From the NCBI GenBank assembly GCA_026545765.1, contig CM048844.1, positions 21,770,237 through 21,834,236 of the forward strand: a stretch of DNA of 64,000 nt. The letters run 5' to 3'. Made by a program: the position numbers and the translations under genes. Under the pieces are notes generated by a model. It was not told the origin of the DNA and made no database searches. It was given only the letters and a program-made list of their open reading frames with translations. Shown here one piece after another: positions 11,956 to 23,844 of the stretch (position 1 is its first letter; every line of letters begins with the position of its first letter). Source of the DNA: Plantago major (lineage: Eukaryota > Streptophyta > Magnoliopsida > Lamiales > Plantaginaceae).

Positions 11956-12682
11956 GGATCTCTAGTTAACGGCTGAGACTGGATCAAATTCCTCCGTATC
12001 TCTAGAACGAGAAAAGCTTGTATATGCGTGCGTGTGAATTAATTTCACTTTTTCATCTTTGCTTATTGAAATAAAATAAATAAATAATGTTCTTTGTTAA
12101 TGGGCAGGCCATTGTTGGGGGTAGCCCATTAAGGTGATCGGCTTTTTGGTTGGGCTTCCATTCCTACATGGTACTTTGGAACCTTAGATCATCTATCACA
12201 TTTTTTTAATTGGAAATAACTAGTTAAAATTCTAATTTTACCTATGAATCACAAAAAAAATCTAGCAAAATAAAATCCAAAGTCTAATTTTGACTTAGAT
12301 GATAGAACTTGACCATATGAGTTCCTATAGGAGTCATGCCCAGATGCCGTTTCGACGAGAAAAACACCGAGCAAACGTCAAAATCGGACACTTTTCGCCG
12401 AAACTTCAAAAGTTGCCAAAACGCTTCGGATGATCTAATTTATGCAAAAATTCAAAACTTGCCAAAATGCTTCGGATGATCTAATTAACGCCATTCGGCA
12501 ATCGGCATCACAATGTAATGTCACTATTCCGGTACGGCAGTACCAGAATGGCTGAACATGGAAATGATCCAGTTACAAACTCAAAGTGCACCATTTACAG
12601 GCAGATCATGGGTCCATTAGACAGTCATGACTAACAAACACTCAACAAAATAAGAACGGCATTCACTGAAGCCTTACGAGAG
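11956..12682. other. Tail-to-tail intergenic region
   Basis: This contains the 3' ends of the PRUNE and RDM4 genes. AATAAA-like signals (AAATAAAATAAATAAAT) near 12068-12085 could end the PRUNE transcript. A short tandem duplication at about 12405-12486 repeats AACTTGCCAAAA followed by GCTTCGGATGATCTAAT. No gene is seen. Confidence 0.45.
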
Positions 12683-15600
12683 TCACATCCAGTCCTCATG
12701 ATTAGAATCATTGCTATAGCTATCATCATGATCACCGGCATCGACATAACCTTCACCATCACTGTAAACTGCATATTCAAAAAATTGATTTGCATCATCT
12801 GACACATTTTGTGGCCTTGAATCCTCGTGGTGATAATAGTCACTATTTTCACTCTCCTCATCTTCGGACTCAATGCCGGATGTTCTGCTCTCAGCATCAG
12901 ATTCCTTTTGAGATGAACTGCTTCTAACTTCATCTTCATCCTCTGATGTCTCTTCATCTGGATAATCGTTCAGGTGATGATCTTCGGCTGAAATTTGAAA
13001 TTCAAAGAATTCTCAAAACCAAAAATGATAGAAAACTGTGACATTCAGTTTCTGTTTGCTTAATCACTACTAACATCTACTAGTTCATATATTTGCATAA
13101 TATTATGGGTGTCTATACTCAATGGCTGACTCCAGACAGTTTTTTCTGTACCTATTTATCTTAGTAACCAAGTAAAAACACACCTAAATACTGAAACTCT
13201 AAATGCTGAAAGTATCTTAGAGGCATGTGCGTATGCAATGTGTGTGCACGCGAGAAATATGAGATAGACCATACCATTCGAATCATTAGAGTCGTAGTCT
13301 GAGACATCATCCGGACCATCATAAAAATCGTCGTTATCATCATCAACTTGAACCCTGCGTCATAAAATGTTTCACATTAGTTACACATTAAACTCCCCCT
13401 GCCAATGCCATAATCTTGAATTCAAAGACAAAAGGCCTTACAAAGGAAATTGGAGCTGTGAATCAGCCTCTGTTACACTAGCATCCTTGTTGATTGCATA
13501 GAAGTCGTATACATAACCATCTGTAGATGCTGCATGACAGTTTAGGACATAAAATGTCAGAGGTTTCTATCATATGGTGTAACAAAGAACAAAAATTGGC
13601 CAAAACCTTGCGGGGTCATGTTACCATTAATGTCTTCCTCAATCTCCTTAGCAGCGCTTGGTAAAAATTCCTCAAGGAGAGGCAAATATTGAGACATCAT
13701 CTTCATGTCCTCCAGATCTTTAGCCCTAATTTAACATTTTGGTTTTTCAGTACAAAAACATTGTATAACTCTTAAGGGATGCAGAATCATGAATTTAGAA
13801 GTAACATTACTTTTCTTCTTGCATCTTAATCTTCTCCTCCTCAGCGTCAACCCTAACAACATCATAGATGCGACATGTCTCATATATCGATTCCACTTCC
13901 AAAGCACTTTTCTTTTCCTTCCTGCTTCTCCATATTTGCTCAAAACGAGCATTTCTCGATGAAACCTATAGAAAACTGAAATAAGTAATAAACTAATAAC
14001 AATCAACCTCTTGAACTCCTATGACCAATGCAATTTTTAATGTAATCTTGAGATGGCCAGGAAGTTAAGGAACTATTAGTATCTTCATAATTTAGATATA
14101 CAAAATTAACCAACACTTAACGAGTAGCATGGTGGAAATCAGGTTCTAGACAGTGGCGGAGCCACGTTAAGACAAGGCATAGCAAATGCCTTTCTTGGAA
14201 TTTGGTACAAGACTATACAGTATCCATGGCCAAAGAATGAAACAAGTCACTCAAATTTTTTTAATTCTATTTCCCTGTTCTCTCTGATTTTCATTTCCTT
14301 TTGTTGTTGCTCATTTCTCTTCCATTATCAGTGCAATGTTGTTGCCTGTCTTTTTTCCTTATTTTTTGGCACCGCTACTGGTTCCAGATATATTTTTCTA
14401 AATGATGTTTGAATTTCAACTGAAAAATGAAGTAGATGATTACCTTTTTTATGAGTAGGATATATCTATGCATGCAAGGAAATAAAAGATTGTCAATAAG
14501 CCACATGGGTCAATTATCCATGCATGCATTCACACATCTTACACAAATGAAATAAGAGAGATTCCAATTCTGCATCATATACTATCAATATTTGTAGGTT
14601 AAGACCAAGTCTACGTTAGATGAAAATAACAGACAACATGATACATACAGCAAGAAAACAAATCCTGAAAGTTCAATATTGACGCAACAAGAATTCATCA
14701 AAGGGAAAAATGCACTTACCTCATGTTGTTGCTTCGCTTTTAACAACAATTCATCTTGTTTCTGCAACAACAACAAATGTATTGTCAAACCTAAGATTCT
14801 CATAGACATACGACATTGAGAAACCATATTCTTTCCACGACTAGTCATGTTTATAATTGCAGATGGAGGATTTTCTAAAGATGAGATAAGAGAATGAAAC
14901 TAAGTAAAATAAAGCTCAGATTCACACATGCATACAACGTGGAACAGCCTCTATTTACCAACATGTCATCTGTTAAACTATGGATGGAGCAATTTCTAAA
15001 GATGCAAGATATGCACAAGTAGCAGAAAACTTGAAAACCCCGGTGCATAACAATGGCATTTGCCATTATCATGTTGCAAGGTTATCACTGGTATAACAAT
15101 AACTACTGAAGGCCCCCTAAAGAAACACAAACATATGGGTTCGGGTGCATCTACAAATGTAACACCAACAACTTTGACTTGCATCATAGTTATATTATAA
15201 AAATTAATAGAATATATTAGCATCAATCACTCAAAAGAGTTCCTATAATCATTCAATTACGTATCTTACGACAAACATATATGGCATCCATAAATTCTCA
15301 AGCATCTTAAATGTACTCGTGTCCATTTATGACATAATACCACAAATGTAATTGTCATTTTCTATCACCAGGCTTAGGCTTCAAAACATGCAGGTGCATA
15401 ATTCAATGTCAGCATAGTGATGGAGATCACTATTAACAAAAGCCTACTGATGGACCATATGACAGAGCAGGACCAAGCAAGTTTAAGAGCAGTTTGATAA
15501 TAGAACATCGTACACGGTTGATTTGGAGGAACATAAGTTTGGATAAAAGAACTCTAGGGACTAGGAGTGAACTCAGTATATAAACACTCGACTAATATTT

Positions 15601-17169
15601 TAAGGTGTAAGATCACTCCAAATAAATGCAGCAGCATATATTCGAGCATCCATAAGCAAGGGACAACGTTACATAGACAGATGACTGAGAGACGCGAGGG
15701 CTTACATTTGAGGACCTAACAGAACGTCTTCCTTCATATTTCTCCTCAACGTTCAGACCTGCAGCTGAATTAGGCTGTTGAAGAAACAGTAAGCTGTCAG
15801 ATCACTCAAACGACTATTTTCTTAGATATATGGCTAAAACTATACATCAATCAGCAAATATAGTAGTGAAATTTAGAAACACACAGGCACGCAGCTAGAA
15901 AACAAATGACAATCGTGTTGAAATTCATTTCAATCTCCAGAAACATCTATATACCCTATGATAAGAAGAGTACAATAACTAACCACAATAGATTGTAGCA
16001 CAATAGATGTTTCCTTTGTTGTAGTGACCGTCTCCAGATGACGCACAAGAACTTTAGTCCTTGTTGGTCCCTCCACTGAACAAGTCAAACAAAAGGCGTC
16101 ATATTCATCAACAACTTACCTTATTTAGCATTTGATCTCATGTTGCACGAATATACATATATATTTAGTGCATACTACCATAAAAGCATATGCATAATTC
16201 TTCTACAAGTAACTCAGTATACTACACTAAGAGTGCCCCTCCTGTTGTTCATGCAATTGCAAACTACAAATACTGCATAATAATAACTGGTGACTCCTTT
16301 AAACACGTAATTAGCAAATTTGCCCGTCTTAATGTAGACTATATAGAAACTAATCCCTAAACACATATAGACTTTAAATTGTAACACATTGCATGGTCAG
16401 GTTCTCAAGATAGAAATTCTACTAGCTCTACATTACAATATACATAACTAATTGCGGTTTTGCTTCATCTGAAGCCTAAAACCAGAACTAGAACAGAACA
16501 GAACAACAAAGTGTTGAGTTGTTATGCAACTTGATAGGCACAGAATAAAAGGATTCAGCTACAATTGCAAAGAAAAAAGATCCTATGATCTTGAATTACT
16601 CAATATACTCTACTCGTATAACTTTAACACGTAGCATAATTAGATTCATTAGGGTAGAAATGCTACTTAACAACATTAAAGATACACTTCATCGCAAATT
16701 TTTTTCACTAAGAGCTTGAAACCACCGAGAAATAGCAAGAAACAAATCGTCCATCGAGTTCTTATTCGACTTGATAAGCACACGATGAAAAGCATCAACA
16801 TCTATGATCTAACTAAAGCAGAACAAAATGCAAAGAAATTCAGCTGCATATGCAAAGAAGGAAAAACCAGCGAGCTCGTAGAACTACATATACCTCCACT
16901 CGTAGAAGAATCAGTTATCGATAGCTTCCCAAAGTCGAGCAACGGACGCTTTACCGGCCTCTCATTGATTTCAAGCCCTAAATGAACCAGAATTGAGAAA
17001 TCAAAGCCAATAAATAAGCTTCTGAAAATGTAAGAAAGAATGGAGTAGATAATTGATCAGTAAAATACTACGTACAGAAAGCGTCGAGGCAAGACTGATA
17101 GGCTTTGCGTTTAACCCTAACGATGACGGTCTTCTCGGCCTTCGCCGGAGTCGGAGAATTCTCCGCCAT
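12683..17169 (-). CDS. RDM4: RDM4/DMS4 homologue (Iwr1-family protein)
   Basis: Ten minus-strand exons join in frame: 17169-17076, 16977-16894, 16075-15984, 15774-15706, 14761-14720, 13965-13811, 13725-13625, 13529-13442, 13354-13275, 12987-12683, giving 369 residues. The N-terminus has the hallmark VIVRVKRKAYQS and LEINERPVKRPLLDF. The middle is Lys/Glu-rich (EEEKIKMQEEKAKDLEDMK), and the Iwr1 signature is YVYDFYAINKD followed by FPLVQVDDD. The last 130 residues are strongly acidic and Ser-rich and end HEDWM. In Arabidopsis RDM4/DMS4 associates with RNA polymerases II, IV and V, is needed for RNA-directed DNA methylation and development, and resembles yeast Iwr1, which helps import Pol II. 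A hAT MITE sits in the intron between exons 5 and 6. Confidence 0.9.
14151..14380. mobile_element. hAT-type MITE in an RDM4 intron
   Basis: The 230-bp element starts CAGTGGCGGAGCC and ends GGCACCGCTACTG, whose reverse complement is CAGTAGCGGTGCC. The flanking 8-bp target duplications are GTTCTAGA (14143-14150) and GTTCCAGA (14381-14388), one mismatch apart. There is no coding capacity. Its ends resemble those of the larger hAT element at 2907-4153. Confidence 0.8.
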
Positions 17170-17866
17170 CGCCGGTGGTTTTGGCGTCGGGTTTAGGGCT
17201 TTTCTGAGTTTTGTCAGTCTGTTCCAGCAAATCAATTATTGCTTGTTCGGCACTTTCCAGAAGCGCTAGTTATTTGAAATACTATTTTGAATGAAATCGT
17301 ATTGCGCACTAAAATTGTGATTATTTGTAATGTTAAAGTATAAAAGTACCGGGTACTTTTAAGTATAAATATAATGTTTCAATCAATATTAATAATTTTT
17401 CTTTTTAGGTACCATAATCCTAGAGGTCATTGATTCAAATCATGTCGAGTACAGATTTGTATTTTAGTGTATGCTAGCTTTTTAAATTGTTTATGATTGT
17501 GATGACTTTGTAGTGATCGATAGATTTGAATAAAATATTCTTTGAATTATTGTAATGTTGATATTAAAAAAAAAGAAAAAAAGAGTTACATTTAAATGAA
17601 ATAAACCATGTTAACGGAGATATCTCTCGATAAACGAAGCAAATAAACAATCTCAAAGCGAAGTGTTACAGTTTGAATGAAATAAACCAGAATCGATTGA
17701 AATAATATCTCAAACGTAAACATCACTCAGAACTCAAGTCATGATTTTCCCACATCACAATACTGTGACTTATGTGTGTATACTAAATATTCGGGTAGGA
17801 GGGAAGGATGTGTAAAAATATGTATTTTTCAAGAATTTCATAACAAAAACAAATTAGGACGAAATG
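17170..17866. other. RDM4 promoter region and intergenic DNA
   Basis: This is the 5' flank of RDM4. I see no further gene. The part beyond about 17300 is AT-rich and contains an A-rich run near 17565-17582, but no transposon ends could be defined. Confidence 0.4.
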
Positions 17867-18375
17867 TTAAATGGATGATAGTACGTCATCATCTTGGTTG
17901 ATGTGAAAAACTAGCACATCATAGCGAATAATCCCATGAGTCTGATTAGCAGCATAAGTAGTTGTAATCGCGTAGCCTCGTGCCAATCTAAAATGACCCG
18001 TGCCACCAACAATCGGCACCTCGCGTATCGCTTCATCTAACGGATTCCTCCCCAAAACACACAGAGCACTCCCCTTAAACTCTCCTTCAGTGAACACAAA
18101 ATTGAGTAGCATGGCCAGAGCCTTTTCGTGCAAATCTGAAAGCCCAATAACTCCCTGAATCCGCCCCACTGTCCCAGAATCCATTTCAGGCCCATATGTC
18201 ACTATATTATCCAAAATGCTCAAAAGCCCGGCAGAACATCAGTGAGATTGGACTGGGCCACCTTCCAGACGGTGGGGTTTGGGCCCCCAACCCAATCTTG
18301 GACATAAACACGAAGCTTCGTGACTTTCTCCTTGTGAAGGTAGAGGTTGTCAGAGCCTAAATTAAGACGTTGAGC
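17867..18375 (-). pseudogene. Dirigent protein pseudogene
   Basis: Two reading frames on the minus strand together resemble most of a dirigent domain. The upstream part (about 18375-18230) has LYLHKEKVTKLRVYVQDWVGG and VWKVAQSNLTDVLPGF and then meets a stop. The downstream frame (to 17867) carries GRIQGVIGLSDLHEKALAM, FVFTEGEFKGSALCVLGRN and the terminal region PIVGGTGHFRLARGYAITTT and YDVLVFH. The two parts are in different frames, so there is at least one frameshift near 18225. No signal peptide or start codon is seen upstream, although dirigents are normally secreted and of about 180-190 residues. Intact dirigents guide stereoselective radical coupling in lignan synthesis. Confidence 0.8.
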
Positions 18376-18989
18376 ATCAACTGTACTTGCAATTTATCAA
18401 CACTAAGACATGCATGAGTAATGGTCGAAATCGAAAACAAACGCTGGAAAAAGTCCAAATCGAAAACAAACGCTTTACTGGAATTAGTCAAAATGGAAAG
18501 TTTTAAAAACGGAGGGAGTTTTATAATATACTTCAGCCCGTGATTGAAAAATTATCGGAGTGTTTGGATACAAACAGGAATTGAGTTTTGTACAAAAACT
18601 CAACTAGAACTGAAAAAATTCAATTTCAATTTGTAGTCAAACATTCTGTATATAGTTTATTCTATGAAATACCTGCAATTATTAACAATAAGATGCAGCT
18701 AACTGAGATCAACATTGATGTCATGAGATGCTGCTTCCCCATCATGCACTACAAAATCGGATCGAAAATGATGAAATGTTTCAGCCACTGGTTGAGAAAC
18801 AGATAAAGTAAGGCTATAGAAGAAACCTCACAACTGGAGCACTATTATATATACAAAATAGACACGTACAATAAATGCGTGAAAGTGAACAGGATAAGAA
18901 GGCATCCAGCCATCCATCCAGCCATCCATTATGTAAATTCCAATTGGCTAAACCCCACCAAATTAATTTAATCCTATGTGAAATTTTGT

Positions 18990-19570
18990 AAAATTAGTTG
19001 TATTTTAGCCAGTATATATTTCATTGTTATTTTTGGTTTGTTATTTACATATATAGTTTTTATTAAATCTCATATAACTTTATCTACAAAAATTCGAAAA
19101 ATATTTTGAACATATATTTGAATTCATCGTGATAAGACGAATCCATAGACACCAATCTTGAGTAGTATTATTTCAAGAAATTATTTTATTCATTAAAATA
19201 AAATATAAATTTATTAAATAAGACAAAATGAATTAATGAAAATTTAAAAATAGAGTATTTATTAAATAAATTCAATCTACGTGAATTTTTTTTGGAATTA
19301 GTTACATTTTTAACTAATATATCTTCCACTATTTATTTTTTATATGTTGGTTGCATATATAGTTTTTATTAAATCTAATATAAATTTATTTTACAAAACT
19401 TCGAAAAATATTGTGAACCTATATTTGAATTCAATGTAAGCATTTAATCTATGTATACCAATCTAGATGATTATTACTATTAGTTAAATAAATTATTTTA
19501 TTCACTAAAATAAAAAATATATTTATTAAAGAAGATAAAATGAAATAATGGAATTTAAAAAATAGAGCAT
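18990..19570. repeat. Paired AT-rich dispersed repeat
   Basis: Two diverged copies, about 18990-19250 and 19270-19570, share ATATATAGTTTTTATTAAATCT, a stretch with CTTCGAAAAATATT or a variant, then GAACxTATATTTGAATTCA and AGACACCAATCT or a variant. The same paired arrangement recurs at about 43600-44060. I cannot assign a family. The repeated pairing suggests that a unit of two copies was dispersed. Confidence 0.6.
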
Positions 19571-19663
19571 TTATTAAATATTTAATACTCCACCCATCTA
19601 TTTAACAAAAATTAATAGATATTTAGAGTTTCAATTATAAATTTTGATTCTACGGCTGAGCAA

Positions 19664-19760
19664 AGTCCGAATAGGGGGGCGAGGATTTTGTTCCATGATG
19701 TTTTGCCAGGTTAAACGTAAGACTAATGTTTTAGCGCTCAGATTATCAGTTCGGTGTTCT
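19664..19760 (+). pseudogene. RNase H-like retroelement debris, first copy
   Basis: The stretch starts GGCTGAGCAAAGTCCGAATA and contains a fragment reading CQVKRKTNVLAL, resembling the last motif of the plant LINE-type RNase H domain (normally like VRREGN-x-x-AH). It matches the second copy at 20625-20955, from which much of the internal domain has been lost here. Confidence 0.45.
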
Positions 19761-20297
19761 TATATAATATAACTAGAACGTGAGCGTGTCATTGTGGCAT
19801 TTAATTACAAATAATAATAAAAGTATATGAAGGTAAGTGCAATCGTTGTTTCTGATAACGAATTGTCTTTTTTAGTTGAATTAAGATTTTGTATAGTACG
19901 AATTGATCAGTTCCAATTTGATTAAAGAAGATGGAGAAGAAATATTGGTTATCGTTGTTTTTTTCTTCACTGATGAATTGATTTTGTTGGAGTTCGATTA
20001 GGGTTTTGAATATATTGGAGATGACATATTGAGATTTTTTAATGATGAATTGATTCTGTTGGGTTGATTTAGGGCTTGAAATTTAATTAGAGAAGACAAA
20101 TTGAGTTTTTTTAATGATGAATTTATTTTGTTGGAGTTGCATTAGGGGTTAGAATTAGAATGAATAAAACATATTGGTTTTTTGTAATTAAAGTCTAATT
20201 TACATGTGTATCACAAATCGGTTCAATTTAACTTAAATTAAGTACTCAATTGCATAACTCTAATAGTTGTGCACTTATATATATAAATAAATAAATC

Positions 20298-20542
20298 CTA
20301 GCATTTACGTAACACAGTACGTGTGTTACGGGTTTTTATATAAACCAATGAATCTGTGATTGAAAAAAAAACAGAGAAAATATTGAAAAATAGTAAATAA
20401 AAGAGAGAAATTTACTGATGGGATTGAACCACAGACCTTCTAATGAAACAATGACACGTGCAATGCATTCAAATTGAATTAGTAAGATTTTAAATTGAAT
20501 TACAAATTTAGTGAAACTTTTTGAATTATTATACTACTTTGA
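20298..20542 (-). mobile_element. Short non-autonomous element with a Helitron-like 3' end, copy 1
   Basis: Read on the minus strand, the element ends in a hairpin (AACACACGTACTGTGTT, a perfect stem apart from one position), then ACGTAAATG and the terminal CTAG at plus position 20298. This matches the hairpin plus CTRR end of Helitrons. The other end, placed at 20542, reads TCAAAGTAGTATAATAATTC on the minus strand and is set where similarity to copy 2 (29787-30048) stops. It has no coding capacity. Confidence 0.6.
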
Positions 20543-20624
20543 ATATACTGTAATATATAAAGTTGATGGGCTAAATCCACCAAATTCATTCAAATTTCAG
20601 TGATGCTACGTGAAATGTTGATAC

Positions 20625-20955
20625 GGTTGAGCAGAGTCCGAATAGGGGGACGTATTAGTGTTGTTGCTAGGGATCATGAGGGCAATGTTATTGCTTGGTG
20701 ATTTTTTTTTTTTTTTATGTCTTATAGTTGCTGAAAATGCGGAAGGTTGGCCAGCCAAATTAAGAACAAAATTTGTTCGAGATTTTGAGTGGCAACATAT
20801 AGTAATTGAAAGGGATTGTTCTTTGGTGATTAGATCTCTTAAATCGACAAATTTTAGTTTTGCCCCTTTATTTCACTTTTCAAAGAAATTCAAGTATTTG
20901 ATGGAGAATTAAGCTTTGCCAGGTTAAACGTGAGGGTAACGTTTTAGCACATATA
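20625..20955 (+). pseudogene. RNase H-like (RVT_3) domain remnant of a LINE-type element
   Basis: The region starts GGTTGAGCAGAGTCCGAATA, like the first copy at 19664. Its frames give GVVARDHEGNVIAW-like sequence, then AENAEGWPAKLRTKF, IVIERDCSLVIRSLKS, and LCQVKREGNVLAHI. This order (a start motif, the EGDS-like acidic site here reading ERDC, then VKREGN-LAH) matches the RNase H domain common in plant LINEs. The frames do not join cleanly and a T-rich run interrupts the front part, so this is a decayed fragment. Confidence 0.6.
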
Positions 20956-21384
20956 TTATCGGTGTTCTTATGATGATGTTGGTTTGGTATATTTGTATTA
21001 TCTACACCAAGATCATTTTAGCATATATTGTTATAGTGGTATATATGTTACCATACATGTTTTTTTCAGTTCCAGGATATAGAAGAGATACACATGAGCT
21101 AATTGGTGGTGTGTTGATATTTACATGTCTATCAACAACATTTTACACGTGAAGACTTTCAAGTTCCTTTTCTTTATGTATAAGATTTGATCGGTAAGAT
21201 GAGGTATAAAGGTTCTCTTCTCTACGGTCTCTGTCCGGAAGGGCTGGTTCTATCCAACCCGAATTCAACCCCGTGCGAAATAATGATGTTCAGGTCCAGT
21301 CTAGCATATACTCGAACTCGTTTCACACCTTTGTTACAAGACCCGATCGCAATATTTTATGATTAAGATAGTAAAAAGTACATT

Positions 21385-22275
21385 TTTCTCCGGTGGGGCA
21401 TAGAAACTTCCTTCGATCTTCGCTCTACTTTCTTGATCCATAACGGGCCTGGGGATCTAATACACTCTAGGTGGGGAAACTCAATTCGATCTTCTCTCTA
21501 CTTTCTTGATTTCAGTTTTTTAGATTATAAAATTATAAAACAATATATAATCAGGGTAAATTTATTTTTGATGCCAAGTTAATGCGTATCAAGGTTGTGT
21601 TACCTGCGTATGAATCCAGACAGGAGGACCTTTGGATCTATGCTTGACATAGTCCCTTCAACTGATCTTCTAAGTATTTTTCATTTCCAGAAGATAGAAA
21701 AGACACACGTGAGCTAATTGGTGGTGTGTTGATCTTTACATGTCCATCAACAACATTTTACATGTGAAGACTTTCAATTTCATTTTCTTTATGTATAAGA
21801 TTCGATCGGTAGGATGAGGTATAAGGTTTCTCTTCTCTACGATCGAAATATGTTCAGGTCCAGTCAGGTATATACTCGAACCCGTTCCTTACCTTTGTTA
21901 CAAGACTCGACCGCAACTTTTTTATGATTAAGTTAGTAAAAACTACATTTTTTCCGGCGGAGGGGGGGGGGGGAGTCTGCATATACTCTCTGGGCGGGGA
22001 AACTCTCTTCGATCTTCTCTCTACTTTCTTGATACATAACGGACCTGGGGGATCTGATACTCTCTATGTGGGGAAACTCTCTTAGATCTTCTCTCTACTT
22101 TCCTGATCTCAATAATGAGCCGGGGGCAGGAAGGGGATCAGCTGATACTCTCTAGGCGGGGAAAATGTCTTCGATCTTCTTTGTACTTTCTTGATCTCCA
22201 TGATGGGCCGGAATACTCTCTAGGCGGGGAAACTCTCTTCTATCTTCTCTTTACTTTCTTCATCCATAACGGGTA
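21385..22275 (+). repeat. Tandem-like 72-86 bp repeat inside the Helitron
   Basis: About six diverged units occur, starting near 21393, 21465, 21985, 22060, 22146 and 22213. Each carries CTCTAGGCGGGGAAACTCTC or a close variant followed by TCGATCTTCTCTCTACTTTC and usually CATAACGGGCCTGGG. The first two units are separated from the last four by about 450 bp that belong to the duplicated Helitron body. Related shorter copies occur at about 46980-47145 in the second Helitron. Confidence 0.7.
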
Positions 22276-22707
22276 ATTTTTGTGTCTTTGGTGGGGTGAC
22301 GCATACCACCGCGGGGTTGCTGTGAACCGGTGGGTTGGAAAAAACAACCGTAACATGTGAAATTATGTTTGTATAATATTTGTGTGTGTGCGTGGTGGGG
22401 TGACCACATATTACCGCGAGATTGTTGGGAACAACCTTATTGATTGTGTTGTATACTTTTGTATTCTATTTTGATTTCGTTTGAGGGATAGATTTTTGTA
22501 AAAAAAAAAACATGTACCTGTTACTAATTAACAAGTCGGGTACGGTAGGACCCTATTTTTACATTCTCTATAGTTAACATAAATAAACACTCAATAATAT
22601 AATATTGGATGAAGAATAACTACCGACCGACACCACGACCAACGTTGTCTAGAAGGAATTTTGACTATCTTATTTTCTCGATTAATTTATTTAATCGTCA
22701 CATATTT

Positions 22708-23795
22708 CACTACAAGAATCCATCCGTAACGGGACGGAAAGGGGCGACGGATTTTATCCGTCGCCCCTGTAGCGACGGATCGCTACTTGGGGCGACGGAT
22801 TCTATCCGTCGCTTCATGCATTTGACGGATAAAGATCTGTCGTTCAGTAGCGACGGATAAAATTATCCGCTTCTGAGCGTTGACCAAAATTAAAAAAAAA
22901 AAAAAATTTTAGCGACGGATAGATTTATCCGTCGCCAAGCCGGTGGGAAAAAAAAAAAAATTAGCGACGGATAGATCTAGATCTATCCGTCGCTAAAAAC
23001 CTAAAAAAAATATAATATATCTCCTCCACCACCTCCTTTTCTCCACTACTTCTCCTCTCCTCCTCCTCCCACCACCACCTTTCTCCTCCCACCACCACCA
23101 TCCTCCACCACCACCATCTCCTCCCACCACCACCATCCTCCACCACCACCATCTCCTCCACCACCTTTCTCCTCCCACCACCACCATCCTCCACCACCAC
23201 CACCTCCTTTCCTCCACCACCATCTCACCACCACCACCACCACAACTCACCTCCCACCAACACCACCCACCCACCACCACCACCATCCTCCACCACCACC
23301 ATCTCCTCCACCACCTCCTTTCCTCCACCACCATCTCCACCACCACCACCTCTCTACTCCCACCACCACCGCACCACCACCCTGCCACCACCACCATCTC
23401 CTCCACCACCACCACCACCACCACCCTTCCACCATCACCACCTCCCACCACCACCTGCACCACACCCACCGCACCACCACTGCCACCACCGCACCACCAT
23501 CGCTTAATTAATCCGATATCTGAATATAAAATCAGATAGATTTTATTTTTTTTTAAAAAAAAAAAAAATGGGGCGACGGATAGATCTATCCGTCGCCCCA
23601 TAATCATTTTTTTTTTTTTTAAAAAAAAGGTCAATCCGTCGTCCAATCCGTCGCGAATTGGACGACGGATTTTTATCCGTCGCCACAGCTCCAGGGGGGC
23701 GACGGATTTTTTATCCGTCGCCAGAGCTGGGGCGACGGATAGCTGGGCTGTACCGACGGATCTATCCGTCGCTACAGCCCAGATTTTTTGTAGTG
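22708..23795. mobile_element. Non-autonomous CACTA (En/Spm) transposon nested in the Helitron
   Basis: The 1,088-bp element begins CACTACAAGAATC and ends GATTTTTTGTAGTG. It is flanked by TTT on both sides (22705-22707 and 23796-23798), matching the 3-bp target duplication of CACTA elements. The intact Helitron relative at 46290-47535 runs through the same point without this insert, which confirms the boundaries. The subterminal zones carry repeated GCGACGGAT palindromes. The centre is a CCA/CCT-rich tract. It encodes no transposase. Confidence 0.88.
23020..23505. repeat. CCACCA/CTCC-rich low-complexity tract
   Basis: About 480 bp composed of CCACCACCA and CCATCCTCC variants form the interior of the mini-CACTA. 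Strand asymmetry is extreme, with pyrimidines mostly on the plus strand. Long frames on the minus strand, rich in Gly, Val and Trp, are by-products of the repeat and not genes. Confidence 0.85.
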
Positions 23796-23844
23796 TTTAT
23801 TTCATATTAAAAGTAAACTATACCGTGGCACAGGTTGGTACTAG

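Larger units (their letters stand above)
21070..23844 (+). mobile_element. Rearranged Helitron with internal duplication and a nested CACTA
   Basis: The region shares several blocks with the better preserved Helitron at 46290-47535: the ATAATCAGGGTAAATTTATT block (21552 on), the GAGCTAATTGGTGGTGTG block (present twice, near 21095 and 21710), and the terminal block from about 22570 to 22707, resuming at 23796-23844. The 3' end is GTACTAG followed by T at 23844, but the hairpin arms are decayed compared with the relative. The 5' end could not be located, so 21070 is only the left limit of visible similarity. No rolling-circle replicase is encoded. Confidence 0.65.

Noticed and set aside
22961-23646. 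Long minus-strand frames rich in Gly, Val and Trp
   Set aside because: They arise from the CCACCA/CTCC tract read backwards; all frames stay open because of composition, and no domain or start context is present.
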